Shown here: in pieces, positions 1-5,211 of the stretch | Numbering within the stretch: position 1 is the first letter of the stretch | Layout: each line of letters starts with the position of its first letter | Assembly: GCA_026396355.1 (NCBI GenBank) | Contig: JAPLWY010000045.1 | Span: forward strand, 1 to 5,211 | Source: Microcaldota archaeon | GTDB lineage: Archaea; Micrarchaeota; Micrarchaeia; Anstonellales; Anstonellaceae | Reading direction: 5' to 3' | DNA: 5,211 bases | Notes under the pieces: model-generated | Seen by the model: the letters and a program-made list of their open reading frames with translations, nothing else | Databases searched by the model: none | Told to the model about the DNA's origin: nothing | Made by a program: the position numbers and the translations under genes

Positions 1-1
1 C

Positions 2-463
2 AACGAGAATTCCTTTATGGCAAACAGGATAAATTCCGTATTCCCGCTTGCAGGATACCTCGATTTCCCGCCTTTCGTGAACCACGGCGCCACGGCAGTC
101 TGCTTTGCGGACAACGGAAGCTATCTAATCCTGCCTAACAATTCCACCATTGTCCCTAATTTCAATTGGGCAGTGGCATTCAACAACCAAACCAGCCTGC
201 ACGTGCCGCCCTCTTCAGTAAGCTGCGCGCCAATTGCGCTTGGCAGCCAGTATTCATACGAATGGAAGCTCAACCTGATTGACGTGGATACGAACGTGTC
301 AGGCGTGGCGACATTCGTGCCAAGAACCGCCACTTACACCCGCATGACAATGGATTTCGGCATCCTGCAGGGGCTGGTGATGATACCCGTGTTCTATCTC
401 CTCGTGGTTTATCCTTTTGTCGGGCTGAAAAGGAAAATCCTCGAGGGAATCGAGGCGCAATGA
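2..463 (+). CDS. 3' part of a membrane-anchored surface protein of unknown family
   Basis: The reading frame is open from the left edge of the window to TGA at 461-463, so the gene probably begins upstream. The first Met (17-19) has no ribosome binding site and no signal peptide after it, which makes it a poor start. Numbering from that Met gives 148 residues. Residues 1-112 are polar, rich in Asn, Ser, Thr and aromatics, with two cysteines (C29, C70) and five N-glycosylation sequons (N33, N41, N42, N57, N93). Residues about 115-136 form one hydrophobic helix, followed by a short basic tail (KRK at 138-140) that fits the inside-positive rule. The picture is an outward-facing domain held by a C-terminal anchor with a tiny cytoplasmic tail. 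I do not recognise the family; an S-layer, pilus-associated or other envelope protein is possible. The coding frame is convincing, the function is not known. Confidence 0.7.
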   Translation, partial: NENSFMANRINSVFPLAGYLDFPPFVNHGATAVCFADNGSYLILPNNSTIVPNFNWAVAFNNQTSLHVPPSSVSCAPIALGSQYSYEWKLNLIDVDTNVSGVATFVPRTATYTRMTMDFGILQGLVMIPVFYLLVVYPFVGLKRKILEGIEAQ

Positions 464-532
464 CCGGGCGGGCATAACAGGTGCAATCCGCACGCCGATT
501 GCGGCAGGCAGGTGGCAGAATAAGTCTGTAAC

Positions 533-551
533 TGTTAATACCATATTAACA
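533..551. promoter_or_regulatory. Perfect inverted repeat, candidate operator of dnaJ
   Basis: TGTTAATA (533-540), spacer CCA, TATTAACA (544-551): two perfect 8-base arms. The symmetry continues outward after one mismatch (TAA at 529-531 matches TTA at 553-555), giving 12-base half-sites with one mismatch. The dyad lies directly against and partly into the TATA box at 552-560, where bound protein would block TBP/TFB. It is inferred to be a repressor site controlling dnaJ. Archaeal heat-shock regulators such as Phr of Pyrococcus act by binding at the core promoter, but which regulator binds here cannot be told. Confidence 0.6.
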
Positions 552-560
552 TTTATAAAT
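552..560 (+). promoter_or_regulatory. TATA box of dnaJ
   Basis: TTTATAAAT fits the archaeal TATA consensus. Its centre (about 556) predicts a transcript start near 582, leaving a 5' leader of about 23 bases that holds the ribosome binding site AGAGG (593-597), seven bases before the ATG at 605. A second AT-rich stretch at 571-582 could also bind TBP but would leave almost no leader and lose the ribosome binding site. Confidence 0.6.
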
Positions 561-604
561 TTAAACCGCCTATATCTATTTATCAGCCACATAGAGGCAA
601 GACC

Positions 605-1735
605 ATGGCAACCAAACGCGATTACTACGAAATACTTGGCGTGCCGCGCGACGCGAGCAAGGACCAGCTCAAGGACGCCTACCGCACGCTTGCGCTCAAG
701 TTCCACCCTGACCGCAACAAGGATAGCGGCGCAGAGGAGAAGTTCAAGGAAATTTCCGAAGCCTACGCTGTTCTTTCAGACGACCAGAAGCGCGCCACTT
801 ACGACCAGTACGGTCACGCAGGGTTTGACCAGCGCTACTCGCAGGAGGAAATATTCCGCAACGTGAATTTCGGGGATATATTCCGCGAATTCGGCTTCCA
901 GTTTGGCGGCGGAGGCAGTTCTCCCTTTGAAGACATGATTTTCTCCTCAATGTTCGGCGGAGGCGGCGGAAGGCAGAGGGGACGAGGCTCGGACTTGCGC
1001 TATGACTTGCAAATCACACTGGAAGAGGCTGCAAAAGGCGTTTCCAAGGAAATTTCATTCAATAGGAACAAGGCCTGCCCGCATTGCTCAGGCACAGGCG
1101 CAGAGCCTGGAAGCAAAATCTCCTCGTGCTCAAAATGCAATGGTGCAGGTCAGGTTAAGTCAGTCAGGCGCATGGGCGCATTCGGAAGCTTTACCAGTGT
1201 TTCAACTTGCCCCTCATGCAACGGAAAGGGCGAGCGCCCCTCAAAAGCCTGCAGCGAATGCGACGGGCATGGCATTGTGCAGGCAAGCGAGCATTTTTCA
1301 GTCGACATTCCTGCCGGGATGGATACTGGCTCGCAGCTTAGGCTGGCAGGGCTTGGCGAGCGCGGCCCATCCTCAAGCGGTGACTTATTCGTTTTCATTG
1401 ACGTGAAGCCGCATTCAATTTTCAGGCGCGATGGCGATGATATTTACCTTGAAACCAATGTCGGCTTTGCGCAAGCCGCATTGGGCGCGGAAATAGAAGT
1501 TCCTACGCTTTCAGGCAAGGCAAAGCTTGCAATCCCTGCGGGCACGCAGACGCACACAATCTTCCGCATGAGAGGGGAAGGCGTGCAGCGCATGCGCGGC
1601 AGGGGAAAGGGAGACCAGCTGGTGCGCGTGATTGTGCGGACTCCGACCGGCTTGAGCGAGAAGCAAAAGAAAGCGCTTGAGCAGCTGGGCGACATCGCGC
1701 CCAAGAAAGGGGTTTTCGACGGGATGTTTCGGTAA
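605..1735 (+). CDS. dnaJ: DnaJ, type I (class A) Hsp40 co-chaperone
   Basis: Cytoplasmic J-protein that delivers unfolded clients to Hsp70 (DnaK) and stimulates its ATPase. At 376 residues it has the full type I layout and normal length. The J domain spans 4-70 with the essential HPD at 34-36. The Gly/Phe-rich linker runs about 89-128. The zinc region holds four CxxCxGxG repeats at 158, 175, 202 and 216, with all eight cysteines present, so both zinc sites should form. The two client-binding beta domains and dimerisation tail follow from about 224, with the family-typical GDLFVFIDVKPH, QAALGAEIEVPTLSG and IPAGTQT stretches. The start is supported by AGAGG seven bases upstream. The protein is close to bacterial DnaJ; archaeal Hsp70 systems are generally regarded as acquired from bacteria. 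Its partners dnaK and grpE are not adjacent here, and the gene has its own promoter and a dyad-type operator. Confidence 0.97.
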   Translation: MATKRDYYEILGVPRDASKDQLKDAYRTLALKFHPDRNKDSGAEEKFKEISEAYAVLSDDQKRATYDQYGHAGFDQRYSQEEIFRNVNFGDIFREFGFQFGGGGSSPFEDMIFSSMFGGGGGRQRGRGSDLRYDLQITLEEAAKGVSKEISFNRNKACPHCSGTGAEPGSKISSCSKCNGAGQVKSVRRMGAFGSFTSVSTCPSCNGKGERPSKACSECDGHGIVQASEHFSVDIPAGMDTGSQLRLAGLGERGPSSSGDLFVFIDVKPHSIFRRDGDDIYLETNVGFAQAALGAEIEVPTLSGKAKLAIPAGTQTHTIFRMRGEGVQRMRGRGKGDQLVRVIVRTPTGLSEKQKKALEQLGDIAPKKGVFDGMFR

Positions 1736-1748
1736 TTTTAGATAACTC

Positions 1749-1756
1749 TTTATATC
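1749..1756 (+). promoter_or_regulatory. TATA box of lysS placed for a leaderless transcript
   Basis: TTTATATC lies in the 43-base gap after dnaJ. Its centre is 26-27 bases before the A of the lysS ATG (1779), the normal archaeal TATA-to-start distance, so transcription should begin at or beside the start codon. No Shine-Dalgarno sequence precedes that ATG, which agrees. The gap is T-rich (TTTT at 1736-1739 and again about 1758-1761) and may also end the dnaJ transcript, though no run of five or more T is present. Confidence 0.65.
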
Positions 1757-1778
1757 CTTTTCATTTCAAGCACAATCC

Positions 1779-3353
1779 ATGCCACAAAAAGACAAGGACA
1801 GCCAGCCGGATGGGCAGGCTGATTCCAAAAGAGCATTCCACTGGTCAGAGCTCCTGGCGCAGCAGATAATTTCTGAAAAGCCTGAGCCATACATTATTTC
1901 AGGCGGGCTCACTACATCTGGTCCCACTCACTTGGGGACAGTGTGCGAATTCCTTTTCCCGCAGGCAATAGTGGATTCCCTTCACTACTTGGGCAAGCAG
2001 GCAAAATATTATTTTGTGGCAGACATTTACGATGCATTCGACGGCGTGCCCTCGATTTTCGAGCAGTACAAATCCATTCTTGAGCCGCATTTGGGCAAGC
2101 CGCTCACTGCAGTTCCAGACCCCACAGGCAAAACTGCCTCGTTTGGCGACTATTTCCTTGCTGACGCAGTTGCAGCAATGGGAAGATTCGGCGTAAAGCC
2201 TGAAATAGTGCGGGCAACCGACCTTTACTCAAAAGGCGCAATGGACAAGTGCGCGCGATTGTTCCTCAAGGAAGAAAATAAAGTGAAAGAGATAGTGGCA
2301 AAAAGCTCGCTTCGCGATTCCTTGCCTGACTGGTGGTCACCAATCATGCCGCTCTGCGAAAAATGCAGCAAGATAGCCACCACACGCGTGCTGTCGCACG
2401 ACGGCGAGAATTATGAGTATGCCTGCGACCGCGACGTAAAATACACAAAAGGCTGCGGCTATGTTGGCAAGGCAAAGATTTCAGACCACAAGTACAAGCT
2501 CACCTGGAGGCTGCACTGGCCTGCCTGGCAGGAATACTTCCAAACCTCGGCAGAAGGAGGCGGAGTGGACCACTTCACAAGGGGCGGGAGCAGGGACACG
2601 CTTGAAGTGATTTTCCGCGACCTGTTCAAGAAAGAGCCGCCAATCGGCTACAAATGGGGATTCATATTATTTGAAGGCAAGAAATATTCCAAGAGCAAGG
2701 GAACCGGTATGGGCGTCACTGAAATGCTGGACGTGATACCCATCGAAGTGATGAAATACATGCTTCTCAAGCCCGACATTCAGGAAAACGTGGACATCAA
2801 TCCCACTCCGCTCAATGTGCTTCGCACAATTGAGGATTATGAAAAGGCGCTTGCAATGCTTGCAGCTGGCAATTTCGAGGCGCTTTCTCGCGCAGACTAC
2901 AAGCGCGTAATTGCGGCAAAGCTCGCGTCAGAAGGCGCAAGCGGCGGAAGAGGCTGGAAAACCCCATTCTTAGACGTTCTGCTCTACCGCAACTTGCAGT
3001 GGAGCTGGGAGCAAATCATAGAGAAAACAGGCGACAAAGTTTCAATCCAGAAGCTAACGCCCTACATCGAGGCATGGGAAAGGAAGAATTTTATTCCCGA
3101 AGAATACGCATTTTCCTACAAGCCGCAGAAGGCGCAGGAAAAGGCAGCAGTATTTTTCACCAAGCTGCAGCCTTCAATGCCTGCGCTTGACATGCACAAC
3201 TTGGTGTTCTCAACTGCAGCCGAGCTTAGCATTCCTCCTGGAAAAATGTTCGAGGAATGCTACCTTGCGCTGCTGGGAAAGGCAAAAGGACCAAAGCTTG
3301 GCAAGCTGATTGAGGCAATAGGCATTGAGAAAGTGAAAAAGGACGTTCTGTAG
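1779..3353 (+). CDS. lysS: Lysyl-tRNA synthetase, class I
   Basis: Attaches lysine to tRNA-Lys at the expense of ATP. This is the class I enzyme of most archaea and some bacteria, unrelated in fold to the class II LysRS of eukaryotes and most bacteria. Length 524 residues is normal. The Rossmann catalytic core starts at HW (21-22); the HIGH-type motif is HLGT at 51-54 within SGGLTTSGPTHLG. A zinc knuckle is formed by C193, C196, C216 and C226 (KGCGYVG). The family-typical WRLHWPA lies at 243-249, VDHFTRGGSRDT at 263-274, and the KMSKS loop is KYSKS at 302-306. The alpha-helical anticodon-binding region fills the C-terminal third and ends with ALLGKAKGPKLG. Residues 1-20 are a hydrophilic extension before the usual start of homology; the next Met is residue 134, so the ATG used, supported by the promoter spacing, is the only good start. 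Likely co-transcribed with the methyltransferase downstream. Confidence 0.96.
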   Translation: MPQKDKDSQPDGQADSKRAFHWSELLAQQIISEKPEPYIISGGLTTSGPTHLGTVCEFLFPQAIVDSLHYLGKQAKYYFVADIYDAFDGVPSIFEQYKSILEPHLGKPLTAVPDPTGKTASFGDYFLADAVAAMGRFGVKPEIVRATDLYSKGAMDKCARLFLKEENKVKEIVAKSSLRDSLPDWWSPIMPLCEKCSKIATTRVLSHDGENYEYACDRDVKYTKGCGYVGKAKISDHKYKLTWRLHWPAWQEYFQTSAEGGGVDHFTRGGSRDTLEVIFRDLFKKEPPIGYKWGFILFEGKKYSKSKGTGMGVTEMLDVIPIEVMKYMLLKPDIQENVDINPTPLNVLRTIEDYEKALAMLAAGNFEALSRADYKRVIAAKLASEGASGGRGWKTPFLDVLLYRNLQWSWEQIIEKTGDKVSIQKLTPYIEAWERKNFIPEEYAFSYKPQKAQEKAAVFFTKLQPSMPALDMHNLVFSTAAELSIPPGKMFEECYLALLGKAKGPKLGKLIEAIGIEKVKKDVL

Positions 3354-3409
3354 TTACTCCGGGAAAGCAGTAATGAAAGAGGCGACGGGCAAGTAAGCAA
3401 AAAATTGAC

Positions 3410-3414
3410 AGGTG
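3410..3414 (+). promoter_or_regulatory. Ribosome binding site that fixes the methyltransferase start
   Basis: AGGTG matches the core of the archaeal Shine-Dalgarno sequence and lies six bases before ATG at 3421. An in-frame GTG at 3412 would overlap this site and has none of its own, so the ATG is the preferred start. No TATA box is visible in the 67-base gap after lysS. Confidence 0.65.
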
Positions 3415-3420
3415 TTTGGC

Positions 3421-4344
3421 ATGTCAGCAAGCCTTGGCGAGAAAATTGCATCAATGAACAAGAGCTATTATTCTGAAAAAGGAAAGGAAATTTATTCAGA
3501 TTTTTCAACCTTTGCGCAGGGAAAGGTGCTTTCAGTTTGCAATGCATCGGAATTTGTGCGCGATTTTTCCATCAAGCAAGGCGAAATTGAAATTTGCGAA
3601 TACGGGGTGGGCAATGGCAACTTTGCAAAAATATTCCTCTCAGAAGTAAAGCGCCTCAGCCCGCCCCTTTACTCCCGCATGCGCTACCATCTCTTTGACA
3701 TTTCTCAAAAGATGCTCTCTTTTGCAAAAACCAACCTTGGCGCGCATGCAAAACTATGCCAGTTCCACGAATTCGACGCAGGCGTGGACCAGCCAACGCA
3801 GCCATTCGACTACTGCAGGATTAACGAGCTCCTCAGCGACCTTCCGGCAGACTTTTACTCAAGAAAAGGGATGAAAATACTCAATGAGCGTGGCATGCCG
3901 GCTATTTCGCCAGATCCGTCAGTTCTTGCCTTTCTCAAAAGAGTGGATGAAGGAAGGCTGATTCCCTTCTCATTCGCCGCGCAGAAATTCCTCACTTCTC
4001 TTTGCGATTGCGGGAAAATGAATTTCAGAATTGATTTATTCGATTACGGCTTTTACTCTGCTGAAGACCTCAACATTTTGCCTGCAGAGGAATGGAATCG
4101 CGTAATAGTGCGAGATTACGGCGACCAGCTCACTGCGGACCTCAATTTCCTCCAGCTTTCCGCAGCGCTTGGCGCAAGCGGCTTTTCAGCAAAAGTTGAG
4201 CGGCAAATGGAATACTGCGAGGCAGTGATGGGCAAAAAGCTCGAGCTTTCGCAGAATGCGCGCGGATTGGACTATGTTCCCAAGAAAAAAGACGACGGAA
4301 TCATCGAGGACGACGGCTTTTGGCATTTGAGGGTGGACGGGTAA
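3421..4344 (+). CDS. SAM-dependent methyltransferase resembling the MidA/NDUFAF7 family
   Basis: Predicted soluble methyltransferase of 307 residues. The SAM-binding glycine loop is EYGVGNGNF at 60-68 (E60, G62, G64, G66), followed by an acidic residue at the end of the second strand (D93 in HLFDIS) and the FDA stretch at 118-120. Several stretches resemble the COG1565/DUF185 family, which includes bacterial MidA and mitochondrial NDUFAF7: NELLSDLP at 135-142 (family NEffDALP), FDYG at 207-210 (family iDYG), and DQLTADLNFLQLSAALGASG at 235-254 (family DLTahVdF..La.aa...G), then a Q-x-x-x-Y near 262-265. NDUFAF7 methylates an arginine of a complex I subunit; the target in an archaeon is unknown. 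The protein is shorter than the usual 350-440 residues and ends in a charged tail (KKKDD then EDD, 288-298). Family assignment was made by eye; the methyltransferase fold is firmer than the subfamily. Probably in one transcript with lysS. Confidence 0.65.
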   Translation: MSASLGEKIASMNKSYYSEKGKEIYSDFSTFAQGKVLSVCNASEFVRDFSIKQGEIEICEYGVGNGNFAKIFLSEVKRLSPPLYSRMRYHLFDISQKMLSFAKTNLGAHAKLCQFHEFDAGVDQPTQPFDYCRINELLSDLPADFYSRKGMKILNERGMPAISPDPSVLAFLKRVDEGRLIPFSFAAQKFLTSLCDCGKMNFRIDLFDYGFYSAEDLNILPAEEWNRVIVRDYGDQLTADLNFLQLSAALGASGFSAKVERQMEYCEAVMGKKLELSQNARGLDYVPKKKDDGIIEDDGFWHLRVDG

Positions 4345-4395
4345 AGCCTGCAAAAGGCAAGGCGCGCGAGAAAACGCGGCTTCTTGCTGGAATTG

Positions 4396-4405
4396 ACGCT
4401 AGCGT
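4396..4405. promoter_or_regulatory. 10-base palindrome against a TATA box
   Basis: ACGCTAGCGT is a perfect palindrome. It ends on the first T of the TTTAAATA box at 4405-4412 and so occupies the place of the TFB recognition element. It may be an operator. A palindrome of this size has an appreciable chance of arising by accident in a spacer of about 200 bases. Confidence 0.35.
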
Positions 4406-4412
4406 TTAAATA
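4405..4412 (+). promoter_or_regulatory. Distal TATA box in the spacer before rpl10e
   Basis: TTTAAATA is an exact match to the archaeal TTTAWATA consensus. A transcript would start near 4434, giving rpl10e a leader of roughly 115 bases, or producing a separate small RNA. Nothing between it and the proximal box looks like a tRNA or a credible protein gene. Confidence 0.5.
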
Positions 4413-4458
4413 CACTTCTATACACTTTCATGCCCGCGGTGGGAGTAAGATTATTAAA

Positions 4459-4475
4459 GAGATTGTGATTATCTC
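4459..4475 (+). other. Hairpin in the long rpl10e leader, with alternative pairing to the ribosome binding site
   Basis: GAGAT (4459-4463), loop TGTGATT, ATCTC (4471-4475) form a five-pair hairpin in any transcript from the distal promoter. The 3' arm plus neighbours (TATCTCAG, 4470-4477) can instead pair over eight consecutive positions, two of them G-U, with CTGAGGTG (4538-4545), which contains the rpl10e Shine-Dalgarno sequence. The two pairings exclude each other. This was found by eye and not folded. Confidence 0.3.
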
Positions 4476-4501
4476 AGCCACTCCTCCTTACAGGCAAAAT
4501 T

Positions 4502-4520
4502 GCTGCATATTTAATGCGGC
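4502..4520 (+). promoter_or_regulatory. Proximal TATA box of rpl10e enclosed in a dyad
   Basis: The AT-rich core ATATTTAA (4507-4514) predicts a transcript start near 4537 and a leader of about 14 bases that still contains the ribosome binding site. The core is flanked by GCTGCAT (4502-4508) and ATGCGGC (4514-4520), inverted repeats matching at six of seven positions around the five-base centre ATTTA, so a dimeric regulator could sit squarely on the TATA box. Confidence 0.45.
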
Positions 4521-4539
4521 GTGCCGGAAGAGTGTCACT

Positions 4540-4545
4540 GAGGTG
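4540..4545 (+). promoter_or_regulatory. Strong Shine-Dalgarno sequence of rpl10e
   Basis: GAGGTG lies five bases before the ATG at 4551 and matches six bases of the archaeal GGAGGTGAT consensus. It decides the start over the out-of-frame ATG at 4514. Confidence 0.8.
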
Positions 4546-4550
4546 CTATT

Positions 4551-5084
4551 ATGGGTTTAAGACCAGCAAAAACATGCAGATCGCTCGAAAAACAGCCATG
4601 GGCGCGCTATTCCAAGAGAAGGCCGCGCAAGTCCTTCGTAAAGGCAATGCCTCACTTGACGCTCCTGGTTTACGAGATGGGCGACCGCAAGGCCCCGTTC
4701 GACTATACTTACAACCTGGTTGCCACCAAGGACGTGCAGCTGCGCGACAACTGCCTTGAATCCGGCAGGCAGGCTGCGAACAAGTACCTCGAGAAAACAC
4801 TCATACTGCAATACTTCTTCAAGGTGCGCGTGTTTCCGCACAACGTGATCCGCGAAAATAAAATGGTAGCCGGCGCAGGCGCCGACCGTATCCAGAAGGG
4901 AATGAGGCTGTCATATGGCAGGCCGACTGACCGCGCTGCAAGGATAGGCGCAGGGCAGGCGGTTTTCACGGTCAACGTGGCGAAGGAAAACCTTCCGCAT
5001 ATAATTGAGGCATACAAGCGTGCGCGCAAGAAAATGTCAGGCACGTACCGCGTGGTGCAAAAGGACTATGCGGAAAGAAAGTAA
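4551..5084 (+). CDS. rpl10e: Large-subunit ribosomal protein uL16 (L10e)
   Basis: Structural protein of the 50S subunit that sits between the central protuberance and the tRNA sites, with a loop reaching toward the peptidyl-transferase centre. It is the archaeal counterpart of eukaryotic RPL10 and bacterial L16. The 177 residues match the archaeal length; eukaryotic forms are longer at the C-terminus. Visible hallmarks are the N-terminal GLRPAK (2-7), corresponding to GRRPAR of RPL10, an Arg/Lys-rich segment at 19-31, ANKYLEK at 76-82, HNVIRENKM at 97-105, and the conserved loop AGADRIQKGMR at 109-119 followed by YGRP. A basic helix, HIIEAYKRARKKM (about 149-161), comes near the end. All conserved blocks are present and nothing suggests damage. 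The next gene begins nine bases after the stop, so the two are probably one transcript. The upstream spacer offers two promoters. Confidence 0.96.
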   Translation: MGLRPAKTCRSLEKQPWARYSKRRPRKSFVKAMPHLTLLVYEMGDRKAPFDYTYNLVATKDVQLRDNCLESGRQAANKYLEKTLILQYFFKVRVFPHNVIRENKMVAGAGADRIQKGMRLSYGRPTDRAARIGAGQAVFTVNVAKENLPHIIEAYKRARKKMSGTYRVVQKDYAERK

Positions 5085-5093
5085 GGGGTGCAT

Positions 5094-5211
5094 ATGGGGG
5101 ACGACGGGCACATAAAAACGCAAATCGACGCGATTCTTGAAAATCTCAGGAAAAACGCCGGTAAGCAGTTGAGCGTCCGATCGCTTGCCTCCTCAAGCGG
5201 CATGCCCGAGC
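5094..5211 (+). CDS. 5' end of a gene with a helix-turn-helix-like N-terminus
   Basis: ATG at 5094 opens a frame that runs off the window after 39 codons. The sequence GGGGTG (5085-5090) just after the rpl10e stop serves as ribosome binding site; an in-frame GTG at 5088 is a weaker alternative start. The visible protein is hydrophilic: a helix at about residues 6-21 (IDAILENLRKN), then LSVRSLASSSGMPE at 26-39. The pattern of a Leu-Ala helix, a short Ser/Gly turn and the start of a second helix is typical of a winged or simple helix-turn-helix. It could be a DNA- or RNA-binding protein, or a small wHTH fused to something longer. I do not recognise the gene. Its position right behind rpl10e suggests co-expression with it. 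Confidence 0.6.
   Translation, partial: MGDDGHIKTQIDAILENLRKNAGKQLSVRSLASSSGMPE

Noticed and set aside
483..502. GCAATC/GATTGC hairpin after the first gene as a terminator
   Set aside because: Six perfect pairs, but no T-run follows and archaeal termination depends mainly on oligo-T. Left unassigned.
299..706. Minus-strand reading frame of 135 codons crossing the dnaJ promoter, and other antisense frames
   Set aside because: They overlap well-supported genes, have no recognisable motifs and no promoter or ribosome binding site; shadows of codon bias.
3412..3414. GTG as the start of the methyltransferase
   Set aside because: It lies inside the AGGTG ribosome binding site of the ATG at 3421 and has no site of its own.
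4346..4378. Two small GC hairpins after the methyltransferase as a terminator
   Set aside because: Stems of only four pairs (GCCT/AGGC and CGCG/CGCG) and no following T-run.
4411..4430. Tandem decamer tacacttcta / tacactttca
   Set aside because: Only two copies, matching at eight of ten positions in AT-rich promoter DNA; not enough to call a repeat element.
4430..4468. Upstream ORF of 12 codons (MPAVGVRLLKRL)
   Set aside because: The distal TATA box predicts a transcript starting after this ATG, and there is no ribosome binding site. Too short to support.
4432..4495. A tRNA-like or H/ACA-like RNA downstream of the distal TATA box
   Set aside because: The 5-pair stem with a 7-base loop resembles an anticodon arm, but there is no T at position 33, no T-loop GTTCRA sequence and no closing acceptor stem. 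An ACA lies 14 bases after the hairpin, but no kink-turn and no convincing lower stem could be built.
1..5211. A defence, toxin-antitoxin, mobile or CRISPR system
   Set aside because: All complete genes are housekeeping or a plain methyltransferase; no repeats with spacers, no transposase or integrase, no nuclease and no small toxin pair were seen.

Overview
The window is chromosomal DNA from an archaeon. Evidence: a class I lysyl-tRNA synthetase with the archaeal zinc-knuckle layout, a uL16 ribosomal protein of the archaeal/eukaryotic L10e type, TATA boxes of the TTTAWATA kind about 26 bases upstream of expected transcript starts, and Shine-Dalgarno sequences of the AGGTG type. The compact layout, a bacterial-type DnaJ and a DPANN-like flavour to the LysRS (for example the stretch WRLHWPAW) hint at a DPANN lineage such as Micrarchaeota or Diapherotrites. 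That placement is inference and of low certainty.

Layout, all on the + strand. (1) Bases 2-463: 3' end of a gene for a surface-exposed protein with a C-terminal membrane anchor. (2) Bases 464-604: spacer with a strong perfect dyad (533-551) abutting the TATA box of dnaJ. (3) Bases 605-1735: dnaJ, a full type I J-protein, without dnaK or grpE next to it. (4) Bases 1779-3353: lysS, class I, preceded by a TATA box placed so that the mRNA should be leaderless. (5) Bases 3421-4344: a SAM-dependent methyltransferase resembling the MidA/NDUFAF7 family, with no promoter of its own visible, so probably co-transcribed with lysS. (6) Bases 4345-4550: a 206-base regulatory spacer with two candidate TATA boxes, each associated with a dyad, and a leader that can fold in two exclusive ways, one covering the ribosome binding site of the next gene. 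(7) Bases 4551-5084: rpl10e (uL16). (8) From 5094 to the window end: start of a gene whose N-terminus looks like a helix-turn-helix, nine bases after rpl10e and probably in its operon.

The theme is protein synthesis and folding: tRNA charging, a large-subunit protein near the peptidyl-transferase centre and a chaperone. I found no mobile element, CRISPR array, toxin or defence module, tRNA or rRNA. The points most worth a second look are regulatory (the dnaJ operator-like dyad and the rpl10e leader) and the MidA-like methyltransferase.
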